Shown here: positions 23,465-30,870 of the stretch, in pieces
Layout of the letters: the number at the start of each line of letters is the position of its first letter
Numbering within the stretch: the first letter of the stretch is position 1
Source: an uncultured Bacilli bacterium
GTDB lineage: Bacteria > Bacillota_I > Bacilli_A > RF39 > UBA660
Length of the DNA stretch: 31,649 nucleotides
Direction of reading: 5' to 3'
NCBI GenBank assembly: GCA_934162285.1
Contig: CAKPHY010000020.1
Span: forward strand, 1 to 31,649
Notes under the pieces: generated by a model
Database searches by the model: none
Told to the model about the DNA's origin: nothing
What the model saw: only the letters and a program-made list of their open reading frames with translations
Translations under genes and position numbers: made by a program

Positions 23465-24058
23465 TTATACCCCCATATATATTAATACTATAATCATTAT
23501 TAAAATCATTCCTACATTACATAGTGTTTCTTTATATTTCTTTAAAGATGTTTTGTTTAGTAAAAAAGTAAGCAAACGATAAAAATAATATCCTAAAATA
23601 CCACCTATGATATTTAGAAAAATATCATCAATATCAAATACTCTACCAATACGATATTGGATAGTTTCGACTGCCAGTGATACTAGTAAAGATAAAACAG
23701 TTATTGTTTTAACTTTTTTTATCTGTGTAAAATATGCAACAAAAAAGCCATAAGGAATAAATAAAATAATGTTACCACAGACATTTTTTAAAAACATTCT
23801 ACTGCCAACTTTGTAACGAAACATTTCTTTAAAAGGTATCAAATTAGCTGTCGACCAATCAACATCTTCAAAAGTTAAAACATAGAAAAAACACAACAAA
23901 TAAACAACAAATATTAAATACAATATTTCTCTATAAAAAACAATTTTTTTATTGTTTGATGTTATTGAAAAATAACGAATCGAAAAAAGAATGGTTATTA
24001 GTATAAGCAATGATGGCCAAATACTACTGATAACAGTTCTAAGTGTTTCCTTGTACAT
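23465..24058 (-). CDS. VanZ-like membrane protein
   Basis: The 197-residue protein has about five membrane helices with the VanZ-like core. ANLIPFKEMF is near residue 75, NVCGNIILFIPYGFF near 95, VETIQYRIGRVFDIDDI near 135 and NIIGGILGYYFYR near 160. VanZ relatives affect sensitivity to glycopeptides or act in membrane lipid-carrier handling; the reaction is not known. Its ATG lies inside the end of yqfD (20-base overlap). It stands where phoH and pgpH sit in Bacillus. Confidence 0.88.
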   Translation of the reverse strand: MYKETLRTVISSIWPSLLILITILFSIRYFSITSNNKKIVFYREILYLIFVVYLLCFFYVLTFEDVDWSTANLIPFKEMFRYKVGSRMFLKNVCGNIILFIPYGFFVAYFTQIKKVKTITVLSLLVSLAVETIQYRIGRVFDIDDIFLNIIGGILGYYFYRLLTFLLNKTSLKKYKETLCNVGMILIMIIVLIYMGV

Positions 24059-25193
24059 TATCTCCCTCGATTTCTTCTATTTCGGATATTTGTTCTAACA
24101 CTGAAAAAAGTGTTTCTACAATTATTTTACTATCTTTTAGGTCAACTTGCAATTGTTTAAAGCCAATTATTTTTTCTTCATCTTTTAAATTTTTTTCAAT
24201 TTCTAAACGTGCCTTTAAAATAGCTTGATCTTTAGCTTCTTCATATGTTTGCAAGGCATTAACATAATTGATTTTACAAGAATTATCATAAGAAATATAT
24301 ATAGGTAATATTATACTTCTAACCCAAATTTTTTCTTTTATTTCTTCATATTTATACTTAGAATAAAATTTAAAACTTTTATTAAAAAATTGTAATTTAA
24401 AGCCTTTAGTACATTCATCAGTTATTTCATGAACATTTTTATAAAGCTCTTCACTAGTTTTGACTTTATACCAAGTTTCAGCATAAACAACACCACTAGC
24501 TTTAGTCATATTTTTTTCTTCACCATTTAGTCTAATAATACCACTTATTAAAACATCACCTTTTTTTACATAATCATTTTTAGCAACGACAACTTGACCA
24601 TTTGATGCAATGATTTTTTTTACTATTCCTTCTTTACTAGCAACAATATTTTGATATTCAAATTCTTCTTTAGCTTCTTTTTTTATTCTTTCTTCAACTT
24701 TAACAATATATTTAACACCAGATTCAATTATTTCAATCCATTCGATATGATCTTTATTTTCTAATAAGATTTTATTTTTAATTTTTTCTATAGTTTTATA
24801 ACTTTTTTTCTTAGCATATGGTTTTATATTATTTTTAACTAAAATTTGATTAATATATTTTTTTAATTCAACTTTATTTTCAATTATTTCTACTTTATAA
24901 ATATAATTTGCTAAATAATTGATAAAAATTACATTTAAAATCAACAAAATAATTAAAATAAAATTTTTCTCGATTTTTTGAAATAACTTTCTAATACCAA
25001 ATTCATCTAATTTTTCTAATTCATATATTGTTTTTAACTCATAAGCTTTTTCTTCATTTTTTTCATTGATAAATATTTCAATTTCTTTATTCAAGTAATT
25101 TATTTTATAAATATTTATTTGATGATCATTTAGTCTTTTTAAATAATTTTTAACATTTTTACCACTTACTTTTATTTTAATCAAATTATTCAT
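24039..25193 (-). CDS. yqfD: YqfD family sporulation-associated membrane protein
   Basis: At 384 residues it has the YqfD layout. A cytoplasmic N-terminal part comes first (KVSGKNVKNYLKRLNDHQIN). One membrane helix follows near residues 75-95 (FILIILLILNVIFINYLANY), and then a long outer region including VASKEGIVKKIIASNGQVVV and KGDVLISGIIR. In spore formers YqfD is in the sigma-E regulon, with a part in mother-cell and forespore joint functions. It overlaps yqfC by eight bases and VanZ by 20. Whether this organism sporulates cannot be told here. Confidence 0.88.
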   Translation of the reverse strand: MNNLIKIKVSGKNVKNYLKRLNDHQINIYKINYLNKEIEIFINEKNEEKAYELKTIYELEKLDEFGIRKLFQKIEKNFILIILLILNVIFINYLANYIYKVEIIENKVELKKYINQILVKNNIKPYAKKKSYKTIEKIKNKILLENKDHIEWIEIIESGVKYIVKVEERIKKEAKEEFEYQNIVASKEGIVKKIIASNGQVVVAKNDYVKKGDVLISGIIRLNGEEKNMTKASGVVYAETWYKVKTSEELYKNVHEITDECTKGFKLQFFNKSFKFYSKYKYEEIKEKIWVRSIILPIYISYDNSCKINYVNALQTYEEAKDQAILKARLEIEKNLKDEEKIIGFKQLQVDLKDSKIIVETLFSVLEQISEIEEIEGDNVQGNT

Positions 25194-25434
25194 AGTTATT
25201 TAACTCAATACTAAAAATCTGACCATGAATCATAATTTCATTATTTAAAAGACGATTTAATTTTAAATCTTTTCCCTTTATTTTTATTATTTTAGTATCA
25301 CATAATAAATCTATACGATCATCTTCCAAAATAATTATTTTAGTATAATTTAAAACATTTAAATAGTTATTAGAATACGTAAATGTAAATTTTTGATTAT
25401 CAAGGTAATTTCTTAATTCTTGATATAATTTCAT
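25186..25434 (-). CDS. yqfC: YqfC/YabP family protein
   Basis: The 82-residue protein shows the YabP/YqfC core of beta strands: NVLNYTKIIILEDDRIDLLC and IKGKDLKLNRLLNNEIMIHG, ending in FSIEL. It precedes yqfD with an overlap, the standard pairing. It is slightly shorter than the ~93 residues in Bacillus. AGGTGAT three bases before ATG supports the start. The family is named for a spore-stage role. Confidence 0.82.
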   Translation of the reverse strand: MKLYQELRNYLDNQKFTFTYSNNYLNVLNYTKIIILEDDRIDLLCDTKIIKIKGKDLKLNRLLNNEIMIHGQIFSIELNNYE

Positions 25435-25476
25435 AAGATCACCTAAATAATTTTATTATTTTACTTTGAATTTTTG

Positions 25477-25505
25477 CTAAAAAAAATAATACAATATGTA
25501 TTATT
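25477..25505 (-). terminator. Terminator after the STAS-like gene
   Basis: AATAATAC-ATATT-GTATTATT is a perfect eight-pair stem followed on the minus strand by a T-run. The stem includes the stop codon. Confidence 0.7.
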
Positions 25506-25734
25506 AATCGATTACTACTAAATCCCCACCATATTTTATATCATATTCATCTAATAGATCATAAATTGATTCTTTATTTTCAACCATTTTCAAATTGACA
25601 ACAATATTATTTATATTATATTCATTTATTACATAATAAAGTTTCTTTTTGAATTTTTTAACACTATCTTTAGAACAAATACCACTTAAAGTAACATATA
25701 AAGCTTTCTTTCGATATTCAAAATAAGTTTTCAT
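25504..25734 (-). CDS. Small STAS-like protein without the usual phosphoserine motif
   Basis: The 76-residue protein looks like a minimal SpoIIAA-type STAS domain. FEYRKKALYVTLSGICSKDS gives the first strands, a helix KKFKKKLYYVINEY follows, and then NINNIVVNLKMVE. Anti-sigma-factor antagonists have a DSSG loop with the phosphorylated Ser next; here the same place reads NKESIYDLL. It would thus not be switched by the usual kinase. Start ATG follows GGAGAT. It is divergent from the MurT-like gene and upstream of the sporulation-associated pair. Short length makes the fold call tentative. Confidence 0.5.
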   Translation of the reverse strand: MKTYFEYRKKALYVTLSGICSKDSVKKFKKKLYYVINEYNINNIVVNLKMVENKESIYDLLDEYDIKYGGDLVVID

Positions 25735-25845
25735 ATTTTCATCTCCGATTTTATAATAATAATTTTTTAGCAAATTTTAAAGTAATTCGACAAAAGTAGC
25801 AAAAATTAGAACTTTTTTCAATTATATTATAAATGAGGTGAAAAT

Positions 25846-26808
25846 ATGATTAATTTATTTATTTCTAAAATGTTTAAAACAAAATTAAATTCTAAAACTC
25901 TTAAAAGATTAAAATTTCCTTTAAACAAAGTAATGATTATTGATCCTAACTTTAATTTTAAACTTTTAAATGATTTAGCTAATATCTTAGGTATTAAAAT
26001 AAAATGTTTGAGTATTTCAGATGATGATGATTTTTTAAATTTTGTTCTTAAAAACACTAATATTAAAGGTGAAATTGAAGGTGATTTTTTATTTTATCAA
26101 ACTAAAGATATAAAAAAATACTCCAGTATTATTAAACCAAATTATATCATTATTAATGAATTAAATTCTTATTTAGAAATAAAAGACTTTAATGTTAAAG
26201 TCATTGCTAATAAAGAAACTAATGTTAAAAGTGATATTACATATAGTTTAAATGATAAAAATGCTACTTTTTATATAAGTAATATTGATTATATAAAAGA
26301 AAATATTACCATTAATAAAAAAATTACCCTTAATTTTAATTTAGAAAAAGATCTTAATAGTATTCTTATGCTTTTTTCTTTATTTAGTTATTTTAAAAAT
26401 GAAAATCAATTAATAACAGCTTTTAATACTTTGAATAGTAAAAAATTCGTTTGTTTTAATAAAACTTTCTTTTTTGATATAAATAATATAAATTTTAAAG
26501 AAACGATAAAATTTATAGGAAGATATACTGATTATAAAATTTTAGTAATTGGATGGAATATTGCTAATAATGATATTTCTTGGCTTTATAATATTGAATT
26601 TGAAAAAATCAAAAATAAAAATATTCAAAAAATATATTGTATTGGTGCTAATGCTTATGATTTAGCTTGTCGCTTTAAATATGCTGATTTTAAAAATATT
26701 GTTGCTTCCCCTAATATTGATGTTGTTTTAAAAGATATTAAAAATACTAATTCTAACATTTATGTTATAAGTGATCCTATATTTAAAGAGATTTTAGGAG
26801 GTAAATAA
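25846..26808 (+). CDS. Degenerate MurT-like protein lacking the ATP-binding core
   Basis: The 320-residue protein is shorter than MurT (~440 residues). Its C-terminal part is recognisable as the MurT C-terminal domain: NNDISWLYNIEFE at 241-253 (family form: GRDxSWLWDVDFE) and GANAYDLACRFKYADF at 267-282 (GxRAxDMALRLKYAG). IIKPNYIIINELNSY near 95-109 matches the centre. The GTNGKTT P-loop expected near the start is absent, and so is the four-Cys zinc ribbon. MurT with GatD amidates lipid II glutamate; this copy should not activate the substrate. AGGTGA precedes ATG. The GatD-like gene follows at one base overlap. Confidence 0.78.
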   Translation: MINLFISKMFKTKLNSKTLKRLKFPLNKVMIIDPNFNFKLLNDLANILGIKIKCLSISDDDDFLNFVLKNTNIKGEIEGDFLFYQTKDIKKYSSIIKPNYIIINELNSYLEIKDFNVKVIANKETNVKSDITYSLNDKNATFYISNIDYIKENITINKKITLNFNLEKDLNSILMLFSLFSYFKNENQLITAFNTLNSKKFVCFNKTFFFDINNINFKETIKFIGRYTDYKILVIGWNIANNDISWLYNIEFEKIKNKNIQKIYCIGANAYDLACRFKYADFKNIVASPNIDVVLKDIKNTNSNIYVISDPIFKEILGGK

Positions 26809-27530
26809 TGAAAATAATAATTGCCTATTTATACTATAATTTACTCAATTTTCATGGTGAAAATGGTAATATAAAAATACTTAAAAAAGTGTTAGAAGAT
26901 CAAGGAATAAATGTAATGGTTAAATTTCTTGCTATTGATGAAGAAATTGAATTTGAAAAGTACGATCTTATTTATATGGGATCTTTAGATAGTAACAATG
27001 AAGAAATTATTATCAAACATCTAACAAAATACAAAAAAGAAATAATTAAAGCTATTAAAAATAAAAAATTCTTTCTGATAACAGGAAATACTCTCGATAT
27101 TTTTGGAAGTCATATTATTAAAGGTCATCATAGAATAAAAGGACTTAATATTTTTGATTATTATATAAAAAGAGAAGATATTAATTTTACTGATGAATCT
27201 TTATTTACATCTAAACTTATAAGTGAAAAAATTATTGGTTTTCAAAAACAAAATAGTTTATTATTTAATAACAAATATCCTCTTTTTGAAGTAATTATGG
27301 GAATTGGTCAAAATACTTTAAGTAATAAAGAAGGAATTCATTATAAAAATTTCTTTGCAACTTATTTAACTGGTCCTTTCTTAATTAGAAATCCTTATTT
27401 TACAATTTATTTTGTTAAAAGTTTAATTTTAAATTTAAATCAAAATTTTATCTTTAAACCTTTTAATTTAGATTATGAAATAGAAGCATACAATTATTAT
27501 TTAAATTATAATTATGGCAAAATAAAATAG
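26808..27530 (+). CDS. Degenerate GatD-like glutamine amidotransferase, catalytic Cys and His missing
   Basis: The 240-residue protein aligns with GatD over its whole length: YYNLLNFHGENGNI near 9-22, an EGIHYKNFFATYLTGP segment at 175-190 and FLIRNP. The catalytic Cys of the ICGGYQ loop is replaced: the protein reads LITGNTLDIFG at 90-100, so Thr92 stands there. The catalytic His of TYLHGP is Thr188 in TYLTGP. Glutamine hydrolysis should be lost. The start codon shares a base with the MurT-like stop (TAATG). The frame is open and the surrounding core well kept, so this is not a simple pseudogene. Confidence 0.82.
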   Translation: MKIIIAYLYYNLLNFHGENGNIKILKKVLEDQGINVMVKFLAIDEEIEFEKYDLIYMGSLDSNNEEIIIKHLTKYKKEIIKAIKNKKFFLITGNTLDIFGSHIIKGHHRIKGLNIFDYYIKREDINFTDESLFTSKLISEKIIGFQKQNSLLFNNKYPLFEVIMGIGQNTLSNKEGIHYKNFFATYLTGPFLIRNPYFTIYFVKSLILNLNQNFIFKPFNLDYEIEAYNYYLNYNYGKIK

Positions 27531-27551
27531 ACACCAAGTCTATTTTATTTT
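27519..27551. terminator. Bidirectional terminator between the GatD-like gene and signal peptidase gene
   Basis: AAAATAAAATAGAC and GTCTATTTTATTTT are perfect 14-base inverted arms with a five-base loop. Each arm contains the stop codon of one convergent gene. Confidence 0.85.
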
Positions 27552-28046
27552 ACCAAATCTTGAAAATGGAAAAATAGAAAAAACAATTTTGCCTTTTATT
27601 TCTTTTTCAGAAACAAAACCTAGAATACGACTATCTAAAGAATCTCCACGATTATCACCAACAACAAAATATTTTCCTTCAGGTACTCTTAAACTTCCTA
27701 AAGAAGCAATATGAAAATCATCAGTATCACAATCAATAAAAGTTTCTTCTATTTCTTCATCATTTACATATAATTTATTATTTTTATATTCGATTATTTC
27801 TCCTGGTAAACCAATTACTCTTTTAACTAATTCTTCTTTTTTACCGTTTACTTCATGTTTTAAAACAACAATATCGAAGCGTTTAAGATTTTTATTTAAT
27901 TTCGATAAAATCAAAATTTGATTATTAATTAAATTAGGCTTCATAGAGTCCCCATCAACTATTACGGGTGTTACTATAAAAACTCTTATTAAAATGATTG
28001 CTAAAATTATTATTACGTAACTAACTATATCTTTATATTTTGTCAT
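27540..28046 (-). CDS. Type I signal peptidase
   Basis: The 168-residue membrane protease cleaves secretory signal peptides. One membrane helix lies at about 10-27. The catalytic Ser34 is in VDGDSMKPN, the catalytic Lys75 in LVKRVIGLPGE, and GDNRGDSLDSR near 130 is the third conserved box. The small size and single anchor are of the Bacillus SipS type. The ATG at 28046 has no good ribosome binding site. The rplS terminator lies only about 10 bases upstream, so translation may be weak or the leader very short. Confidence 0.93.
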   Translation of the reverse strand: MTKYKDIVSYVIIILAIILIRVFIVTPVIVDGDSMKPNLINNQILILSKLNKNLKRFDIVVLKHEVNGKKEELVKRVIGLPGEIIEYKNNKLYVNDEEIEETFIDCDTDDFHIASLGSLRVPEGKYFVVGDNRGDSLDSRILGFVSEKEIKGKIVFSIFPFSRFGKIK

Positions 28047-28056
28047 AATAACGAAA

Positions 28057-28078
28057 AATAAGGCATAAACGCCTTATT
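28057..28078 (-). terminator. Terminator of rplS
   Basis: AATAAGGC-GTTTAT-GCCTTATT is a perfect eight-pair stem with Ts next on the minus strand. Confidence 0.8.
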
Positions 28079-28415
28079 AATTTCCTTCCTTTATTTTTGC
28101 ATCGCTTACTAAAGTTCTTAAGTAATTTAATTTTGCTCTTCTAACGCGTCCTCTACGTACAACTTTAACGTTGTCAATTAATGGTGAATTAACTGGGAAT
28201 GTTCTTTCAACTCCTACACCACTACTTTGGCGTCTAACAACAAAGTTTTTTGAAACACCAGAACCTTTAATTGCAATAACGATTCCTTCGTAATTTTGAA
28301 CTCTTTCACGTTTACCTTCTTTAATTTTGTAACCTACTGAAACAGTATCACCAACACGAAATTCTGGAATGTCTGTTCTGATTTGACTTTTAGTAATTTT
28401 TTCTACTAAATTCAC
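28077..28415 (-). CDS. rplS: 50S ribosomal protein L19
   Basis: The protein has 112 residues from GTG at 28415, where AAAGGAG precedes by nine bases; NLVEKITKSQIRTDIPEF is the usual opening. Then RVGDTVSVGYKIKEGKRER, YEGIVIAIKGSGVSKNF and RTFPVNSPLIDNVKVVRRG follow, the complete L19 pattern. An upstream in-frame start at 28448 would add 11 residues unlike L19. It lies at the interface of the subunits. It has its own promoter and leader, separate from trmD, though the usual rimM-trmD-rplS order is kept with one extra gene. Confidence 0.96.
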   Translation of the reverse strand: MNLVEKITKSQIRTDIPEFRVGDTVSVGYKIKEGKRERVQNYEGIVIAIKGSGVSKNFVVRRQSSGVGVERTFPVNSPLIDNVKVVRRGRVRRAKLNYLRTLVSDAKIKEGN

Positions 28416-28473
28416 AATGTCACTCTCCTTTATTAAATCTATGATCATAAATAATATTCAGCGGATCACGACG
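28416..28473 (-). promoter_or_regulatory. rplS 5' leader, possible L19 autoregulatory leader
   Basis: The 58-base leader begins close to GACGTCGTGATCCGCTGAA. The segments AATATT on both sides of this block can pair. Many Bacillota have a structured L19 leader; whether this one fits that model needs a covariance search. Confidence 0.4.
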
Positions 28474-28479
28474 TCTTAA

Positions 28480-28509
28480 ATATTACCACAAACAAGTGTT
28501 AATTGTCAA
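28480..28509 (-). promoter_or_regulatory. rplS promoter
   Basis: On the minus strand TTGACA (28504-28509), an 18-base spacer and TAATAT (28480-28485). It overlaps the end of the preceding gene and would start near 28473. Confidence 0.7.
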
Positions 28510-28512
28510 CAA

Positions 28513-28977
28513 TTATCTTGATTTATGTTTTTTTTCATTCAATTCTTCATTTTTTATATATTCACGTTTACTTATTTCAAATTGTTTTACTCTAAGTTCG
28601 TGTTCTAATAAAGCAAATTTTTGCATTAAAAGTTCTAAGTATTTTTCATCTAAATAAACACGATAGTTATTTACAATAATACTACGATAACGACTTATTT
28701 CATCTAAAGCAGCCCCCAAATGACTTGCTGAATCATCATCGCTTTCTAAAAGATGAATCATATACTTTAAATACAAATCCAATTTCTTTTTGATCTTTTT
28801 CTTTAAAACTTTTTCAACAAAAGTCGGTTTTATTAACACCAATTTATCAACTTTAATACCTTCATATTTTACATGATTTTTAGGCGTAAAATTGTATCCA
28901 TTATTCTTAGAATAATCAATATATACTAATTCATTTGTGTCTTTATTTTTAACCAAAAGATAATTGTTTTGCTTCAT
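28513..28977 (-). CDS. Unknown protein inserted between trmD and rplS
   Basis: The 154-residue protein is not recognised. It starts MKQNNYLLVKNKDTNELVYI, has a Lys-rich middle (KVLKKKIKKKLDLYLKYMI), an HLGAALDEISRYRSIIVNNY helix, and a charged helical C-terminus ending EKKHKSR. No membrane segment or enzyme motif is seen. It may be coiled-coil in its last 60 residues. It starts six bases after the trmD stop, so it shares that operon. A basic surface might suit rRNA or tRNA binding, but that is guesswork from the neighbours. Confidence 0.65.
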   Translation of the reverse strand: MKQNNYLLVKNKDTNELVYIDYSKNNGYNFTPKNHVKYEGIKVDKLVLIKPTFVEKVLKKKIKKKLDLYLKYMIHLLESDDDSASHLGAALDEISRYRSIIVNNYRVYLDEKYLELLMQKFALLEHELRVKQFEISKREYIKNEELNEKKHKSR

Positions 28978-28983
28978 TTTTCA

Positions 28984-29652
28984 TCAGTCCTTTTTAAGTA
29001 AATCTGGACGGCGTTCCAGTGTTCTTTTTTCACTTTGTTCTAAACGCCATTTTTTTATATTTTCATGATGTCCTGACAAAAGTACCTCTGGTACTTCCAT
29101 CCCCCTGAAATTTTGTGGTTTCGTATAAACTGGATAATCCAGTAAATTGTTATTGAAAGAATCATTTAAATGTGACTCGGAATCAATAACCCCATCAATC
29201 AAACGTACTACACTATCAGTTATAACCATACTTGGAATTTCTCCACCAGTTAAAACATAATCACCAATGCTTATTTCCATATCTGCTAAAGCCCGAATTC
29301 TTTCATCAAATCCTTCATAATGGCCACAGATTATGATTAAGTGTTTTAATTTACTTAATTCATAAGCTTTTTTTTGGCAATATTTTTCACCTTGTGGTGT
29401 CATCAAAATAATGGTTGCATCTTTAGAATCCAGTGCTTCTACTGCTAAGTAAATTGGTTCTGGCATTAAAACCATACCAGCCCCACCACCAAAACTATAA
29501 TCATCAACTCTTTTATGTGGATCTAATGAATAATCACGAATATTATGAACTTTAATCTCAACTTTATTATCTTCTATTGCTCTTTTAATTATTGATGTAT
29601 TTAAAAATGGTTCAAACATTTCTGGAAAAAGAGTTAATATATCAATTTTCAT
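28984..29652 (-). CDS. trmD: tRNA (guanine-37 N1) methyltransferase
   Basis: The 222-residue SPOUT enzyme methylates G37 next to the anticodon and prevents frameshifting. FGGGAGMVLMPEPIY near 54-68, LIIICGHYEGFDERI near 106-120 and ISIGDYVLTGGEIPSM near 127-142 form the trefoil-knot SAM site. The start overlaps the rimM end by 11 bases. Length is slightly below the usual ~240. Confidence 0.97.
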   Translation of the reverse strand: MKIDILTLFPEMFEPFLNTSIIKRAIEDNKVEIKVHNIRDYSLDPHKRVDDYSFGGGAGMVLMPEPIYLAVEALDSKDATIILMTPQGEKYCQKKAYELSKLKHLIIICGHYEGFDERIRALADMEISIGDYVLTGGEIPSMVITDSVVRLIDGVIDSESHLNDSFNNNLLDYPVYTKPQNFRGMEVPEVLLSGHHENIKKWRLEQSEKRTLERRPDLLKKD

Positions 29653-30136
29653 TTATTAATCCTTTTATTTCTTTTACATCAATTCTTTTATTTTCAAGAT
29701 CAATATTAGTCACGAATTCTTTAATATTAGGAATTAAATTCTTTTTTTCATCTTCTGTAACTACTAAAATATTGTGAGCTTTATTTTTCATTATATATTC
29801 AACTTTGCCAATATAATTGTTATTAGCATAAACTGATAATCCAATTAAATCTTCATTAAAGTAACCTCTTATTTTTAAATCACTACGATTAATATAAACT
29901 TTATCACCTTTATAAATAATAACATCATCAATAGATGTTAAACCTTCAAAAGTTAACATGTCATATTCTTTATGAACGCGATATGTATTAATTATTACTT
30001 CTTCTTTTGTTCTACCAATATAAAGTTTAAAGCCTTTTTTAAAAACTTTCTTTTTATATTCAAAATCTGATATTAAACGAACTTCACCTTTTAAACCGTG
30101 AGTGTTTACTATATCACCAATATATATATATTTCAT
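29642..30136 (-). CDS. rimM: 16S rRNA processing protein RimM
   Basis: The 164-residue protein helps mature the 30S head by binding S19. IGDIVNTHGLKGEVRLIS at the start is the RimM signature, and the PRC-barrel half shows IGLSVYANNNYIGKVEYI and a late LIPNIKEFVTNID. Overlap with trmD fits the standard pairing. AGGTGT precedes ATG. Confidence 0.95.
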   Translation of the reverse strand: MKYIYIGDIVNTHGLKGEVRLISDFEYKKKVFKKGFKLYIGRTKEEVIINTYRVHKEYDMLTFEGLTSIDDVIIYKGDKVYINRSDLKIRGYFNEDLIGLSVYANNNYIGKVEYIMKNKAHNILVVTEDEKKNLIPNIKEFVTNIDLENKRIDVKEIKGLINEN

Positions 30137-30143
30137 ACTACAC

Positions 30144-30869
30144 CTACTTATCTAACTCATAAAGAATAATACTTGTTGCAACTCCGACATTTAAACTTTC
30201 ACATTTACTATTCATAGGAATATAAAGATAATCATCGCATAATTCTAATAAACTATTACTTACGCCATTGCCTTCGTTACCCATTATTATAGCAAATTTA
30301 GCTGGTTTTTCAATATTTTTAAGCGTTTTTCCACCATTTACTTTAGTTGCATAAATTTTAAAGTTTTGTTTCTTTAAAGCAATTATTTCTTTTGGCAAGT
30401 CAGCTCTTACAATATTAATGCTAAAAATTAACCCTTGAGTAGCTCTTAAAACCTTTTCGTTGTACAAATCAACTGTATTTTTACTTAGAATAATAGTATC
30501 GATATTAAAAGCAACAGCACTTCTAATAATGGTACCTAAATTACCAGGATCTTGAATTTCATCTAAGATAAGTAAGTGATCACCTTTAATTTGATCGTGC
30601 TTTTTTTCACATACGCCCATTAAGGAAGGTGTATTTTTTAAGCTAGATAAATTTTTTAAAATTTTCTCATTAACTTCTAAAGTTTCAACTTTTAAATCAT
30701 AATTATAACCTATTAATTTTATTAAAGTTTTTAAATAACCATGTTTAAAAGCTTCATTTACTAAATGTTCACCTTCTACCAGAAAAAGGTTAGAATTATC
30801 ACGCATTTTTTTATCTTTTAATTTACTTAATTCTTTTATTTTACTATTTTCTAGTGAAGTATAAACCAT
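30144..30869 (-). CDS. TrmH/SpoU family RNA 2'-O-methyltransferase
   Basis: The 241-residue protein methylates a ribose in rRNA or tRNA; the exact site is not clear from sequence. An N-terminal recognition domain (NSKIKELSKLKDKKMRDNSN) precedes the SPOUT domain. Motif 1 is DPGNLGTIIRSA near 108, motif 2 IIMGNEGNGVS near 190 and motif 3 IPMNSKCESLNVGVATSI near 215. The ATG at 30869 lies just after the stop of the prepilin gene and follows GTGATT; an alternative start upstream would overlap that gene. Confidence 0.92.
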   Translation of the reverse strand: MVYTSLENSKIKELSKLKDKKMRDNSNLFLVEGEHLVNEAFKHGYLKTLIKLIGYNYDLKVETLEVNEKILKNLSSLKNTPSLMGVCEKKHDQIKGDHLLILDEIQDPGNLGTIIRSAVAFNIDTIILSKNTVDLYNEKVLRATQGLIFSINIVRADLPKEIIALKKQNFKIYATKVNGGKTLKNIEKPAKFAIIMGNEGNGVSNSLLELCDDYLYIPMNSKCESLNVGVATSIILYELDK

Positions 30870-30870
30870 T

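Noticed and set aside
25827..26057. Minus-strand 76-codon frame
   Set aside because: It is antisense to the MurT-like gene, whose family match and ribosome binding site are clear.
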